64,000 nucleotides of DNA from Ichthyophis bannanicus (Eukaryota > Chordata > Amphibia > Gymnophiona > Ichthyophiidae), in assembly GCA_033557465.1 (NCBI GenBank), contig CM066041.1, forward strand, positions 159,935,532-159,999,531. Reading direction: 5' to 3'. Below the pieces are notes generated by a model, which worked only from the letters and a program-made list of their open reading frames with translations, had not been told where the DNA came from and did no database searches. Below, in pieces: positions 21,761-31,984 of this stretch. The position numbers were made by a program, and so were the translations under genes. The number at the start of each line of letters is the position of its first letter. Positions within the stretch are counted from its first letter, which is position 1.

Positions 21761-22835
21761 GCAGATGGTGCCACTAAGGTGGATGACCGACAGGTATTAT
21801 GCTCCAGCTCTCATGCCTTCGGCTACCCCTCTTCTTATAAGGGTCTGGTGATTGCAATTTCCCCTGAGGTTGGGGATCTGTACCTGGCAGGGAGTTCCCA
21901 AACTCCGGGTTTTCCTCCCTGGAATTCTTTTCATCTCTGCAGCAAGCCTGATCTTTCTAGCATGGCAACTCAGACTCTGGAGCCTCCAATTCCTCTCTCT
22001 CTCTTTCTGCTCACTTTGAAGAGGGGCAGGTGGCAAGTCGCAGCCCAGCTTGAATACTATCTTCTAAGCCAGAGGTCTCCAATTCCTGTCCTGGAGGGCC
22101 ACAAACCAGTCAGATTTTCAGGGTGACTAATGAATATGCATGAGATATATTTGAATACAATGGGGGCAGTGCATGCAAATATATCTCATGCATATTCATT
22201 AGGGCCATCCTGAAAACCTGATTGTTTACAGCCCTCCAGGACCAGAATTGGAGAGCCCTCTTCTAAGCAATCTCGGCAAAGGCTGGCATCTGGAAAGTCA
22301 AATTAACTGTCTGTAGGTTGAGACTTGGAGTCTAGTTCTGATGTTCTAGGTGATGACTCCAATGTAGAGGAAGGTGTGCCCTGTCCTTCAAAAGATCACT
22401 GTGCAGCTGGTGTTATCTGCCTAGTCAGCATGGACAAGCTGGCAACTCTGATTGCTCAAATGTTATCTGCCTTGTGCTTGGCCAATCCTCCAGTGGTGGA
22501 ACAAAGGGCCACACAAGTCCATCCCCTCCTGCACTGGGGTTCGGAAGTCTGAGGGTCTTCCCTTTTCAAGGGGTTATCAAAAGCATGATCCACTCAGAAT
22601 GGGATTCACCCAACTCCCTGACAAAGGCACTGAGAGGCATTCTTTCAGTAACAAAGCATATGGCCAAACCAACCAGGCAACTAGTGAACAGCCTGAGAAA
22701 AAAAAAACCCTGCTTCCTTGTAGGCCCCTCCAAGAAGGGCAACAGCCAAACTATATATTGGACTGCAAAGAAGTGAGCACAATTCTGCAAAGACAAACTG
22801 TAGACACAGCTAGAAGATACCAGGGTGGGTCCTGA
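21761..22835 (+). pseudogene. Gag fragment of a second-family DIRS, plus strand
   Basis: Plus-strand translation around 22540-22700 (FPFQGVIKSMIHSEWDSP) matches the gag of element F (FPVHRVIKQMIESEWECP). Flanking acidic and Ser-rich sequence fits gag too. It is the only DIRS coding sequence in the window on the plus strand. A hAT MITE (22070-22260) interrupts it. No pol follows; it is joined instead to an internal complementary region in the opposite orientation, so the locus is rearranged. Confidence 0.6.
22070..22260. mobile_element. hAT-type palindromic MITE with 8-bp target duplication
   Basis: The ends are CAGAGGTCTCCAATTC and GAATTGGAGAGCCCTC, near-perfect inverted repeats, flanked by TTCTAAGC at 22062-22069 and 22261-22268. 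Nearly the whole element folds on itself. The central arms carry ATGAATATGCATGAGATATAT and its complement, which include an ATGCAAAT octamer-like site. It has no coding capacity. The 8-bp duplication indicates hAT transposase mobilisation. Confidence 0.9.
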
Positions 22836-23105
22836 ACTGGTCTAGTAGGACTCCTGGAGAAAAAAAAAAAATCAGGTAAGCAAAATTTTACCTTCTGGAT
22901 CATCCTGCTAGATCAGTTCAGACCAGCGGGAAGTGCCAAAGCTATGGCTCCACTGGGTAGGAAGACAATGTTGCCTTTAGAATCTCTGTACCAATCATCC
23001 CCAGCAAGACAGGAACAGAGAATCCAGCCATTGCAGAATTGCCTCACATGAGGCCTCTTTCCCAGGAAGGGAGGGAAGTGGGTGAGAAATTAAGCAGTAA
23101 AGAAA
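22836..23105 (-). repeat. Internal complementary region and flank of a G-like DIRS
   Basis: The segment GGTAAGCAAAATTTTACC followed by TTCTGGATCATCCTGC mirrors the complementary region of element G (38645-38730). The next 70 bases (CCAAAGCTATGGCTCCACTGGG) match G just inside that region. The left terminal repeat expected before it is missing; a plus-strand gag piece takes its place. It is therefore a remnant. Confidence 0.65.
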
Positions 23106-23573
23106 GGAAAAATTAGACCTTACCTGCTAATTGTCTTTCCTTGAGTTTTCTCCAGGCCAGTCCAGGCACCATAGGGTTGTCAGCCTCCTCCAGCAGCTAA
23201 GGACTGAAATACAGTCTTCCTGACCCTACCTATATATAGCTCCCCCTAGCCTGCTCAACTCAGTCTTTTACTAACAAAGCTACTAAACACACCGAACTAA
23301 AATCTTAACCTGATACTAACTTAGCCATTCTAAAGTAACTACAGCAACCCAAGAAGGGCCTGGAAACACCCTCTTGAATTCTGCTAAACCCAACTGGAAT
23401 CTTTTCCCTTTCCTTCCACCTTATTTATTAATTCTTTCAACTATTACTGAATGGCCTCTACTCCTCCTTAATAAAGGGAGCCCAGACAAGCACAGCCATC
23501 CCAAGATCCTTGCTGTCAGCTCGCTCACATCCCATGCCACCGACCGCTATAAGCCATACCAATGATTGGGTGG

Positions 23574-23673
23574 GCCCTGGACTGGCCTGGAGAAAACGCA
23601 AGGAAAGACAATTAGCAGGTAAGGTCTAATTTCTCCTTCCTCTTCATTTCTCCAGGCCAGTCCAGGCACCATA
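23574..23673 (-). repeat. Element F internal complementary region
   Basis: The left half (CTGGACTGGCCTGGAG through GGTCTAATTT) is complementary to the left end, and the right half (TTCCTCTTCATTTCTCCAGG through CACCATAG) to the right end. A SINE inserted at its right edge. Confidence 0.9.
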
Positions 23674-23674
23674 G

Positions 23675-23963
23675 AGAGGAGTGGTCTAGTAGTTAGGACA
23701 AGGTACTTCAGGCCGGAGGGCCGGGGGTTCAAGTCCTACCTGGGGACAGCAATCTCAGGTCGGAGGGACTGGGATTTCTAGTCCTATAGGCACTCCTTGT
23801 GGTCTTGGGCAAGCCACTTAACCCTCCATTGCCCATGTTCCCTGTAAGTATTAGTGTATGTGTCTCATATCCCCTCGCGTTAAATGTATCCCTGAACTAA
23901 CCGCTTTGACATGGTGAAAAGCGGGATATAAATACAGCTAAAATAAAAATAAATAAAAAATAA
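23675..23963 (+). mobile_element. tRNA-derived CORE-like SINE with target duplication
   Basis: The head has an A-box-like TGGTCTAGTAG and a B box GGTTCAAGTCC. The body has CTTGGGCAAGCCACTTAACCC, which resembles the CORE/MIR segment, and the tail has a GCGGGATATAAAT motif like that of L2 LINEs followed by an A-rich end. ACCATAG is duplicated at 23668-23674 and 23964-23970. The copy is full length and in plus orientation. Confidence 0.85.
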
Positions 23964-23989
23964 ACCATAGGGACATACCAAAGCAGTAC

Positions 23990-24966
23990 CTAAAACACGG
24001 GAGGGACCCAGAAGCCCAGCCACAATAGCTGAAGCCCCCACATTGGCATCCCCCCCTCGCCTGAACATCCAGGTGATAATGCTTTGAAAAAAGTATGAAG
24101 CAACGACCACGTGGCCACTCGACAGATGTCCACTGGAAGAACCAAAGAATTTTCCGCCCGGGACGCCGCCTGCCCTCGAGTGGAATGAGCTCGCAGCCCC
24201 CCAGTAGTCGTCTTACCACGTGCCGCATAAGCTGCCGCAATAGCCTGCTTCACCCAATGCGCAAGAGAGGCCTTGGACGCCACTTCCCCTTTATGGGAAC
24301 CTCCAAGCACCACAAACAACCGGCCCGTCTTACGAAAGGAGTGCATCCTTTTGAGGTATCTGCAGAGCACTCGCCCGAGATCAAGCCGACACAGCTTACG
24401 ATTCAAACCGCCTTCTTGAAGGCTCGCAAAAGTCGGCAGCGAAATTGATTGACTTAGATGAAAATGTGATACCACCTTCGGCAGAAAAAACGGCACCTTA
24501 CGCAAAACCACTTTCTCAGCCGTAAACTGTAGAAAAGGCTCTCTGCACGAGAGTACTTGCAAATCCGAAATCCGCCTGGCTGAACACAATGCCACCAGGA
24601 AAATTCTTCCAAGAAAGGTATTTCAAGCTTGCCACCCCCGCCGGCTCAAACAGCGGTTCCAACAGCGCTTCCAATACCAAATTCAGATCCCACGGAGGCA
24701 CTACCGGCCGAATGGACGGACGCACCTGCTTTACTGCCCGAAGAAACCAAACCACATCCTTGGTGAGCCACCAACAAGCAACCTTGTACTCGTCCCCTAT
24801 AACAGGACAGCGCCGCCAATTGCACCTTCAAAGTACTCAGAGCTAGCCCTTTCTCCAGTCCACCCTGCAGAAAAAGCAAAATGTCCGGCAGAGTAGAACC
24901 TAACGGCCGAACACCCTGCTCAATGCACCATCGTTCAAATACCCGCCAAACACGGATATAGGCCAA
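23990..24966 (-). pseudogene. Element F tyrosine recombinase
   Basis: The N-terminal part (24966-24646) has VWRVFERWCIEQGV and the core (24595-23990) has SARRISDLQ, with the first catalytic Arg, and LRAHSTRGQAAS, the H-x-x-R box. The catalytic Tyr segment (FSKHYHLDVQARGG) is in another frame because of an indel in an A-run near 24085. Further frame changes occur near 24600-24750. In the usual DIRS the whole domain is one chain. Confidence 0.82.
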
Positions 24967-25002
24967 ACGAGGTGGAACGCTTCCTGGACCTCAACATGGT
25001 AT

Positions 25003-26969
25003 TTATGACCGCCGCGAGTACCCCCGGCATTGCAACCTCTGCCTCTCAAGAGCTAAGCCGTAAGCAAGAACCGATCCACCTGAGGCATCAAGACTGGTCC
25101 TTAGTTCAACAAATTGATCCTGTTGGGCAGCCTCTATGGCCGATCCACCAACAGCCGCACTAGATCCGCATATCAAGGTCTCCTTGGCCAATCCGGCGCC
25201 ACTAGAATCACTAGTTGGTCGTGCCCTGCTATCCTGTGCAGTAGCCGACCAATCATTGGCCACGGTGGGAAGGCATACAGCAGCCCCCACCTTGGCCAAT
25301 GCTGCGCCAGAGCATCTAACCCCTCACATATTGCTCTCTGCGCCTGCTGAAGAACCGTGCGATCTTGGCGTTGGTCAATGTAGCCATCAGATCCATGATC
25401 GGCTGCCCCCAACAAACCACGATGTTGTGAAACACTGCTGCTTTCAACTCCCATTCGCCAGGATCCAGCGCATGCCGACTGAGATAGTCGGCCTGCACAT
25501 TGTCCTTTCCTGCTACATGAGCTGCCGACAAAGCCAGGAGATGGGTCTCCGCCCATTCTAGTAGCAGCTGTCTTTCCTCTGCTAAGGCCGCACTGCCCGT
25601 GCCGCCTTGTCGGTTGATGTAAGACACTGTTACCGCATTGTTGGAGAAAACTCGAACCACCTTTCCCCCAACCAGCTCCTTGAAATACTGCAACGCCGGC
25701 CTCGCCGCTTGCATCTCCAGGCGATTGATCAACCACTGTGCTTCGCACTCCGCCCAGAAGCCCTGCACCACCTGTGATAGACAATGCGCTCCCCAGCCAG
25801 AGAGACTGGCATCCATGGTGACCAAAACCCATTCTGGCTGCTCCAACGACACGCCTGCCTGAAGATGATCATGCACCATCCACCATTCCAAGCTGTCCTT
25901 TATCTCTTTCGGACAGACTAACCTGCGCGACAACGGGTGCTCCTGCGGAGACCACCTCGAAAGAAGAGACCGCTGCAATGGACGCATGTGTGCTCTGGCC
26001 CACGGAATGAGGTCCAACGCGGCCGCCATTGAGCCTAGAAGCTGTATGTACCCCCACGCTGTTGGCACTTTCATGCACAAAAAACAAATCACCTGCGCCC
26101 AAATTTTCTTCACTCTGACCTCGGGCAGCGACACCAAGCCAGCCTGTGTGTCGAACAAAGCCCCAAGAAACACCAACTGATGCACTGGAGCCAGCTGACT
26201 CTTGACCAGATTGACCACCCAACCAAACTGCTCCAGGAGCGCTGTCACTCGTCTGGTCGCCTTAAACGATTCCTCCTCGGACCCTGCTCGAATAAGCCAA
26301 TCATCCAAATATGGATGTACCCGAATACCTTTGTGTCTCAAGGCTGCCGCAACCACTACCATCACCTTTGTGAATGTGCACGGCGCCGTGGCCAGCCCAA
26401 ACAGCAACGCCTTGAACTGAAAATGACGGCAAAACACAAGTACTTTTAATGTTCTGGCCTGATCAGAATGTGCAGGTCTGTTTCGGTGAGGTCTATAGAC
26501 GAAAGCACCTCGCCCGGTTTTACTGCTAGAATTACAGACCGCAACGTCTCCATCTGGAAATGCGGTACCCTTAAGCTTCTGTTCACTGCTTGAGATTGAG
26601 GATGGGTCAGAAGGAACCCTCCTTTTTGGGTACCACAAAATAAATGGAGTATCGACCTAATCCGCACTGGTCTGGGGGCACCGGCACCACTGCTTGCAGG
26701 TGCAGCAACCGTTGCGTCTCGTGCACTGCCTTCTGCTTTCCCGGCGCGTTGCATGGAGACGCTACAAAGGTGTCCACGAGAGGTCTGAAGAACTCTAGCG
26801 CGTAGCCCTCCGGGATGATCTCCAACACCCACTGATCTATCAAAATTGCAGCCCAGGCAGAGTAGAAATTCCTTAGTCGACCCCTTGCTGAAATCTCCAG
26901 CTGGGCCTTCCTGACTTCATTGTGACTTTTTGGGCTGGGTCTGTTGGAAATTGAAATACCCCCGACCAA
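25003..26969 (-). pseudogene. Element F reverse transcriptase-RNase H
   Basis: The N-terminal piece (26969-26446) includes ISARGRLRNFYSAW, DQWVLEII, YSIYFVVPKKEGSF and a motif A-like SSIDLTETDLHI. The main piece (26638-25316) includes LLFGLATAPCTFTKV, an intact PYLDDWLI catalytic box, RNase H blocks VTMDASLSGWGAH and INRLEMQA, and YINRQGGTGS. The block normally reading SDNA has become SNNA, so an RNase H catalytic Asp is lost. A frameshift lies near 26450-26600. The C-terminal MDLMATLTNAKIARFFSR block is typical of DIRS pol. Confidence 0.85.
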
Positions 26970-27018
26970 AACCTTGCGCTCCTCGAAAGGGCTGCCCTCT
27001 TGCCATGAATCTACCTCT

Positions 27019-27151
27019 TTGTTCCCTGTAAAATAGTTATCTCCAAGTTATAATACCCTGTTCAATGTAATTTCAGTTTGTTCAATGTAAACCGCACTGA
27101 TGCAGAATAGCGCGGTATATAAGAGAATGTAAATAAAATAAATAAAATAAA
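27019..27151 (+). mobile_element. 5'-truncated SINE in element F
   Basis: This is the tail half of the same SINE family as 23675-23963: TTCCCTGTAAAATAGTTATCTCC, CCGCACTGATGCAGAATAGCGCGG and TATATAAGAGAATG, followed by an (AAATAAAAT)n tail. It lies between gag and RT of element F. Confidence 0.8.
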
Positions 27152-27159
27152 TACCACGG

Positions 27160-28613
27160 AGATCTAAACCTGCGAAAATCTCTCAACTGCCCTCTCTGTG
27201 GTCCTCCTAGTCTTTGCCCTCTTGGCTTATCCTCCGGGAGCCAAACTCCTTTAGAATCTCCCAGATCCTTCACAATCTTCTCCAACGCCTCCCCAAAGAG
27301 AAGCTTCCCCTTATAGGGCAGTTTACTCAGACAAGCCTTGGAAGATGCATCCGCCGCCTAGTTTCTTAACCACAGAAACCGCCGGGCCACCACCAAGGAC
27401 GCCATAGTCTTTGCTGCAATTCGAACCAAATCATAATAGGTATCGGCTAAGTAAGCCGCCGCTGACTCTAACTTGGCCCCTCCCGGAGAGGCACCTTCCT
27501 CCCTTTCTGAAGAAGCGCCTCCCTGGAGCCACCGGATGGATGCCCTTGAAACATATGCCCCACAAATGAAGCTTGCAGAGTCAGGGCACTCGCATCAAAT
27601 GCCTGCTTGAGTATAGATTCCAACTTCCGGTCCTGAAGATCCTTGAGGGCTGCGCCCCCTTCCACCGGAATAGTGGTCTTCTTAGTCACTGCTGAGACTA
27701 AGGCATCCACCTTAGGCATCCGCATTAGGTCCCTTTCGTCTTGTGGTATTGGATACAGCCGCCCCCCATTGAGCGTCCACCCTTTAGGGTAGCCTCCGGG
27801 CACTCCCATTCCGATTCTATCATCTGCTTTATCACTCTATGAACCGGAAAGCACTTCTGTTCTGTTCTAAACCCCTGGAGAAGAGGATCCTCCAGTGGCT
27901 CCTCCTGAACCACCGGTAAGGCCAATTTTAGTGCTGCTGGCGACTGCACAATGAGAGCTCCCAGCTCCTCTTTACGAAACACATTAGAATCATCTCCTGG
28001 CACAATCTCCCCTTCTTCCAGCTCTCTGGACCATGGCTCCAGTCCCAAATCCAAGAGGAGTTCCCCCTCTTCTGCGGACTGGTGCACCTACGGCAGTTGG
28101 CCTAACCATTCGGACCCTTCGTCCAGTGCAAGACCCTTCTGGGAAGGCCCTTCTCCTGGGTCCTCTACCAATTGTTGCTCTACCCCTGACATGGCTGCCA
28201 CCTTTGGCTCAGGCCTTTGATCCAGAGACTGCTTTCTTTTCAAACGATAGGCCTTGTGCATGGCCAATATAAAATCAGCCGAAAATAACAAGCCCAAACC
28301 TTCCTGCAGCCCCACCGAGCCTTGCTGTGGAGCCTGCCCTGCCCTTCTTAGCTCTAGATTTGCCTTTACTCTGCTTTTTCTCTAGTGCGGGAGAAAATGC
28401 TGCCTCCAGCAAAATGGCTGACTTTCCTGCCTTCTCCGGAACTCCCCCAGGCCTGCCTACCTCACTTTGCACCGACACCGTCTTTTCCTCCATTGTACCG
28501 GCAAAACTCTGCTCGATCCTAATGCTGCCTTTCACACATGTACGGCACAGCCCTGATCCCGATAACCCCCGGCTGCTGCTGCACTGAGCGCAAAATGCCG
28601 AGACCGCCCACAT
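27160..28613 (-). pseudogene. Element F gag
   Basis: The first visible start gives MWAVSAFCAQCSSSRGLSGSGLCRTC, with a Cys-pair pattern. Downstream come acidic, Ser-rich stretches, then FPVHRVIKQMIESEWECPE and DLQDRKLESILKQAFDASALTLQASF, blocks shared with the gag remnants of G and 21761-22835. Several frame changes separate the pieces (28613-28275, 28087-27725, 27809-27468). No enzymatic motif is expected in this protein. Confidence 0.7.
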
Positions 28614-29384
28614 GCACTAAAAGAAGCCCGGCGAGCTCCCCGACGCCGCGACACCTCTGAGCCTACCGACGCTACACTTGCGATTACCTTCACTTTGCTT
28701 TCCCCCATTTAGTTTTGCAGCACGGGAGAAGATCGCACTCCTCAGATCCTCGGATCTGCTGCACTGCTGTCGGTATGTCTCATTCCCCGTTCCGCTGCAA
28801 GTGGAACCGAATGTTGGCTGCAGCGGCAGGAAGGCATGCTCTGGAGTCTCCAGGCACTTCTTCCGACGGGCAGTGAGAGAGACGCGCTCCCTCCCCGAGA
28901 CAGGCTCTGCCTCTCTGCCCTCCCAATCTGTTAGGCCCACAATGGCAAACTACCTTCTGGGGTTACTGCTCTGCTAGAGCAAGGCAGAGCGTCCCCGCAG
29001 CCGATTCCAGCACTTTTTTTTTTTTAAATTGAAAAACACATTATTAATTCCTTCTTTTCCTCTTCGTCTTTTTTCTTTTTTTTCCAACCTAGTCCTTACA
29101 CCCAGGAGCCTACCTAACCACTGTCCTTCCCAGCTGCTGAGGACTGAAAGACTGAGTTAGCAGGCTATGGGGAGCTATATATAGATAGGGTCAGGAAGAC
29201 ACTGTATTTCAGTCCTCAGCTGCTGGAGGAGGCTGACAACCCTATGGTGCCTGGAGTGGCCTGGAGAAACGAAGAGGAATAAAGAGTTTTGCAGATTTAC
29301 AGGATCAAGATAAACCTGCTCACAGGTCAGCAGATGGCTTACTTGCAATTGATACATATGTTGAGTAGTAAAATCATTAAAGAG

Positions 29385-30310
29385 AAAATGGAGGATGCTG
29401 AGAATTTTTTAATAAAATCATAAAGAACCAAAGTATAAAGTCTAATAAACACCTCTCAACTGGAGAACAAGAGACAAGACAAACGTGAGACAGCCTCTGA
29501 GATGAGGGCAGCACTGTTCCCTCTAAGCTGTGCGCGTGTGCGCGCGCACACACCTCGCCGAGCGAGCGCACATACTTTACAACAGAGCGCACAAAAATTA
29601 CGGCTCTGATTCTGATAGAAAACAACACAGACGTCTTAAAATTTTAAAGTTATGATTGCAATTACTAGGAATTTCCCGCTTCCTTTAGTAATCGTCTATT
29701 TTCATTTAATTTGATTAAAATCAATGTGGTGTACATACTGTATTCTGTCAAATTTTAAAGTATATAACTCCGAGTGTCGTTATGTGGCGCACAAAAATTT
29801 AACCTTCCTTCAAAAGCTGCACACAGCTGATATTTTATGCGCACACATCCTACAGAAAATTAGAGGGAACATTGGAGGGCAGGCCTCAATAAGAGGGGGG
29901 AGGGGGGGACACACTAGTATAGCAATAATGTGGTAGCCCCACAAATTAACCCCCACAATTTCAATCATAGGCCAACCAACTAAATTTTTGAATTTCTAAA
30001 TGCATTTAGAAGAATAAGCTTAGCTGGAAAAACAAAGCCCACAGAAGATGACGCCAAGGCTCTCAATTGCAAGCCACTGACAAGACGCCTGAATCTCAAG
30101 AGAAAAGTTCTGCTGCGCGTGCTATAAAATAGCATGGAAACGTCAACTCGAGTTTTGCCTATTATTGCTAAAGCTGCATCAGGCACTTAAATTAGCAGGA
30201 AAAACTGATCCCTTTCCAAAACAGGCTGTACACCAGAGTAAAGACTTAAAACAGAGGAATGAATGATATCACCACAAGCAAACCAATCAGCTATTCCTAA
30301 ACCAGCAGTC
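29385..30310 (+). repeat. Inverted terminal copy (pseudo-LTR) of Penelope-like element
   Basis: Apart from a hAT insertion at 29512-29874, this stretch is the reverse complement of 36330-36875, the 3' untranslated region of the element. Landmarks are CTATAAAATAGCATGGAAA, AGGCCAACCAACTAAATTTTTGAA and GTCTAATAAACA. Inverted terminal copies next to a 5'-truncated ORF are a known arrangement of Penelope-like elements. A CTGACAAGACGCCTGAATCTC stretch near 30078 looks like a degraded hammerhead core. Confidence 0.85.
29512..29874. mobile_element. hAT-type short element with 8-bp target duplication
   Basis: The termini are CACTGTTCCCTCTAA and TTAGAGGGAACATTG, flanked by GAGGGCAG at 29504-29511 and 29875-29882. 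The interior has CG/CA alternation near 29529-29560 and no coding capacity. The inserted length is 363 bases. It postdates the Penelope copy that it interrupts. Confidence 0.92.
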
Positions 30311-30334
30311 ACGATCATATCTTCGTGACACTTC

Positions 30335-31616
30335 TCATTTTTTTCAGATTGTATCTCAACACACCACTTGGCCTCCCTCTGTTATTTTGGCCACTTTTGA
30401 TATTGCAGCATTGTATACAAATATTCCACAAGCTCAAGCTTTTCTTTTGCTACAGCGGGTTTTAATGCAGCGTCCTTCTACAGAACGCATTTCTACTTCA
30501 TTTTTGCTTTCCATTGCAGAGTTTGTTTTAACCGAGAATTATTTTCGTTTTGCCGCCGATTTTTATATACAGATACATAGGGTATCCATGGGGGCTAGCG
30601 TTGCTCCAAGTGTGGCCAATCTGTATGTGTCAGCTTTTGAGGAAGCCCATTTGTATCCTTCCCAGTGGTACAAACATATTGGTCTCTGGGTCCGGCTCAT
30701 CAATGATATTTTTTTGCATATGGTTAGATTCTATGGACACTTTAGAAGCCTTTACATCTTGGTTGAACACTCTCGACCCCCGTTTACAATATACAATGTC
30801 TGCATCTTCATCATAGCTCTCTTTTGTAGATGTTTTGGTTTTGAATACTACTGGCTAGAAAAATGAAGTAACTTATTACGATCCACTGATTTATGATATA
30901 GAGTAGTTGTCAAAACACCAGTATTATTCAAACCAAAACATCTGAAACTACTGGGACAACTATTTTATATCATAAATCAGTGGATCATAATAAGTTACTT
31001 TATTTTTCTAGCCATCACCCTTTTAAATTAAAGAAGGCCCTACCCATCGGCCAATTTTTAAGGGTTCGGCGCATTTGTTCTACAGATCAGGAGTTTTTTT
31101 ACAAGCGAAGCAGCTTACTCAGAGATTTCTTCAGTGAGGATATCCGCGTCATATTACTCAAAGCTTTTTTGCAAGCCAAATATGCTCAACGTGTTTGGCT
31201 TCTCCAATCCCAACAGAAAGACCCAATGGACAAACATGTTTGTGTGATTCGTTATTCTGATCAAGCGCAAAACGTTGCGGCCAGCATTTTTAAACATTGG
31301 CATGTTTTTGCATTGAATTCTATTTTTCAACTTGGTCCTTGTATTGCTTTTACTCGAGCACACAATTTGGGGGACATGCTAGTATCTACTGATTTAAAAA
31401 AAAAAAAAAAAGACAATTTTGCCTCTTTCCAAAGGTCATCATGGCCCTTGTGGCCACTGTGGCATGTGTCTGCTTTCACTGGATGTCGATACCTGGACAG
31501 ACCCAATTAGCAACACAGTGTATGTTTTGAAACATGTTACCGACTGTACGACACTGTTGGTCATCAATGTAATTGTTTGCCCCTACCCATGTATTTATGT
31601 GGGGAGAACTTGTTGA
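30335..31616 (+). pseudogene. Penelope-like RT and start of GIY-YIG endonuclease
   Basis: The RT begins without its N-terminal extension and shows ATFDIAALYTNIPQ, the ENYFRFAADFYIQ block and SMGASVAPSVANLY. The catalytic YIDD position reads LINDIF, so one Asp is lost. After a locally inverted insertion (about 30850-30950) it continues with FSSHHPFKLKKALP, FLRVRRICS, CVIRYSDQA and FTRAHNLGDMLV, then a GHHGPCGHCGMC zinc-like motif and CIYVGRTC, the start of the GIY-YIG domain. A TGA at 31614-31616 replaces an Arg codon just before the hAT insertion. Confidence 0.9.
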
Positions 31617-31740
31617 CCTATTACAGGGGTCGGCAACCCGCGGCTCCGGAGCCGCATGCGGCTCTTTCTCACCTTTGCCGCGGCTCCGGAGCACACTGCC
31701 CGCCCGCCCGCCCGCCCGGTATTTATGGCGTTATGGGCTC

Positions 31741-31984
31741 CCTCCCTTCTTCTGCAGCCGCGGTTCCCTGCCTCTTAGGGAACCGCGGCTGTGCTTTTAA
31801 AATCATCTCGGAGCCCTTCCTGTCTTGACGGGCTCCGTGCAGCATTGTACCGCCTCCAAAGGAAGTTGGAGGCGGGACAATGCTGCACGGAGCCCGTCAA
31901 GACAGGAAGGGCTCCGTGATGATTTTAAAAGCACAGCCGCGGTTCCCTATGAGGCTGGGAGCCGCGGCTGCAGAAGAAGGGAGG
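31741..31984. repeat. Long near-perfect palindrome inside the hAT element
   Basis: Arms 31741-31858 and 31866-31984 are reverse complements with few mismatches around a very short centre near 31862. The left arm also contains a smaller nested hairpin (GCCGCGGTTCCC with GGGAACCGCGGC). A transcript of this would fold into a long hairpin. Confidence 0.9.

Larger units (their letters stand above)
23106..29279 (-). mobile_element. DIRS element F (second family)
   Basis: The inverted terminal repeats are about 23140-23270 and 29130-29279, sharing CTCCAGGCCAGTCCAGGCACCATAG and TATATATAGCTCCCC. The complementary region at 23574-23673 joins complements of both ends. Sense order is gag (28613-27160), RT-RNase H (26969-25003) and recombinase (24966-23990). 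Two SINE copies lie inside it. The sequence is unrelated at the DNA level to A, B, D and H, but the plan is identical. All three genes are broken. Confidence 0.9.

Noticed and set aside
23675..23760. tRNA gene
   Set aside because: A- and B-box-like motifs are present but the sequence continues as a dispersed SINE and no proper cloverleaf is apparent.
30849..31013. A MITE with 60-base inverted repeats in the Penelope RT
   Set aside because: One arm is native RT coding sequence and the other its inverted copy, with no target duplication, so it is a local inversion-duplication.
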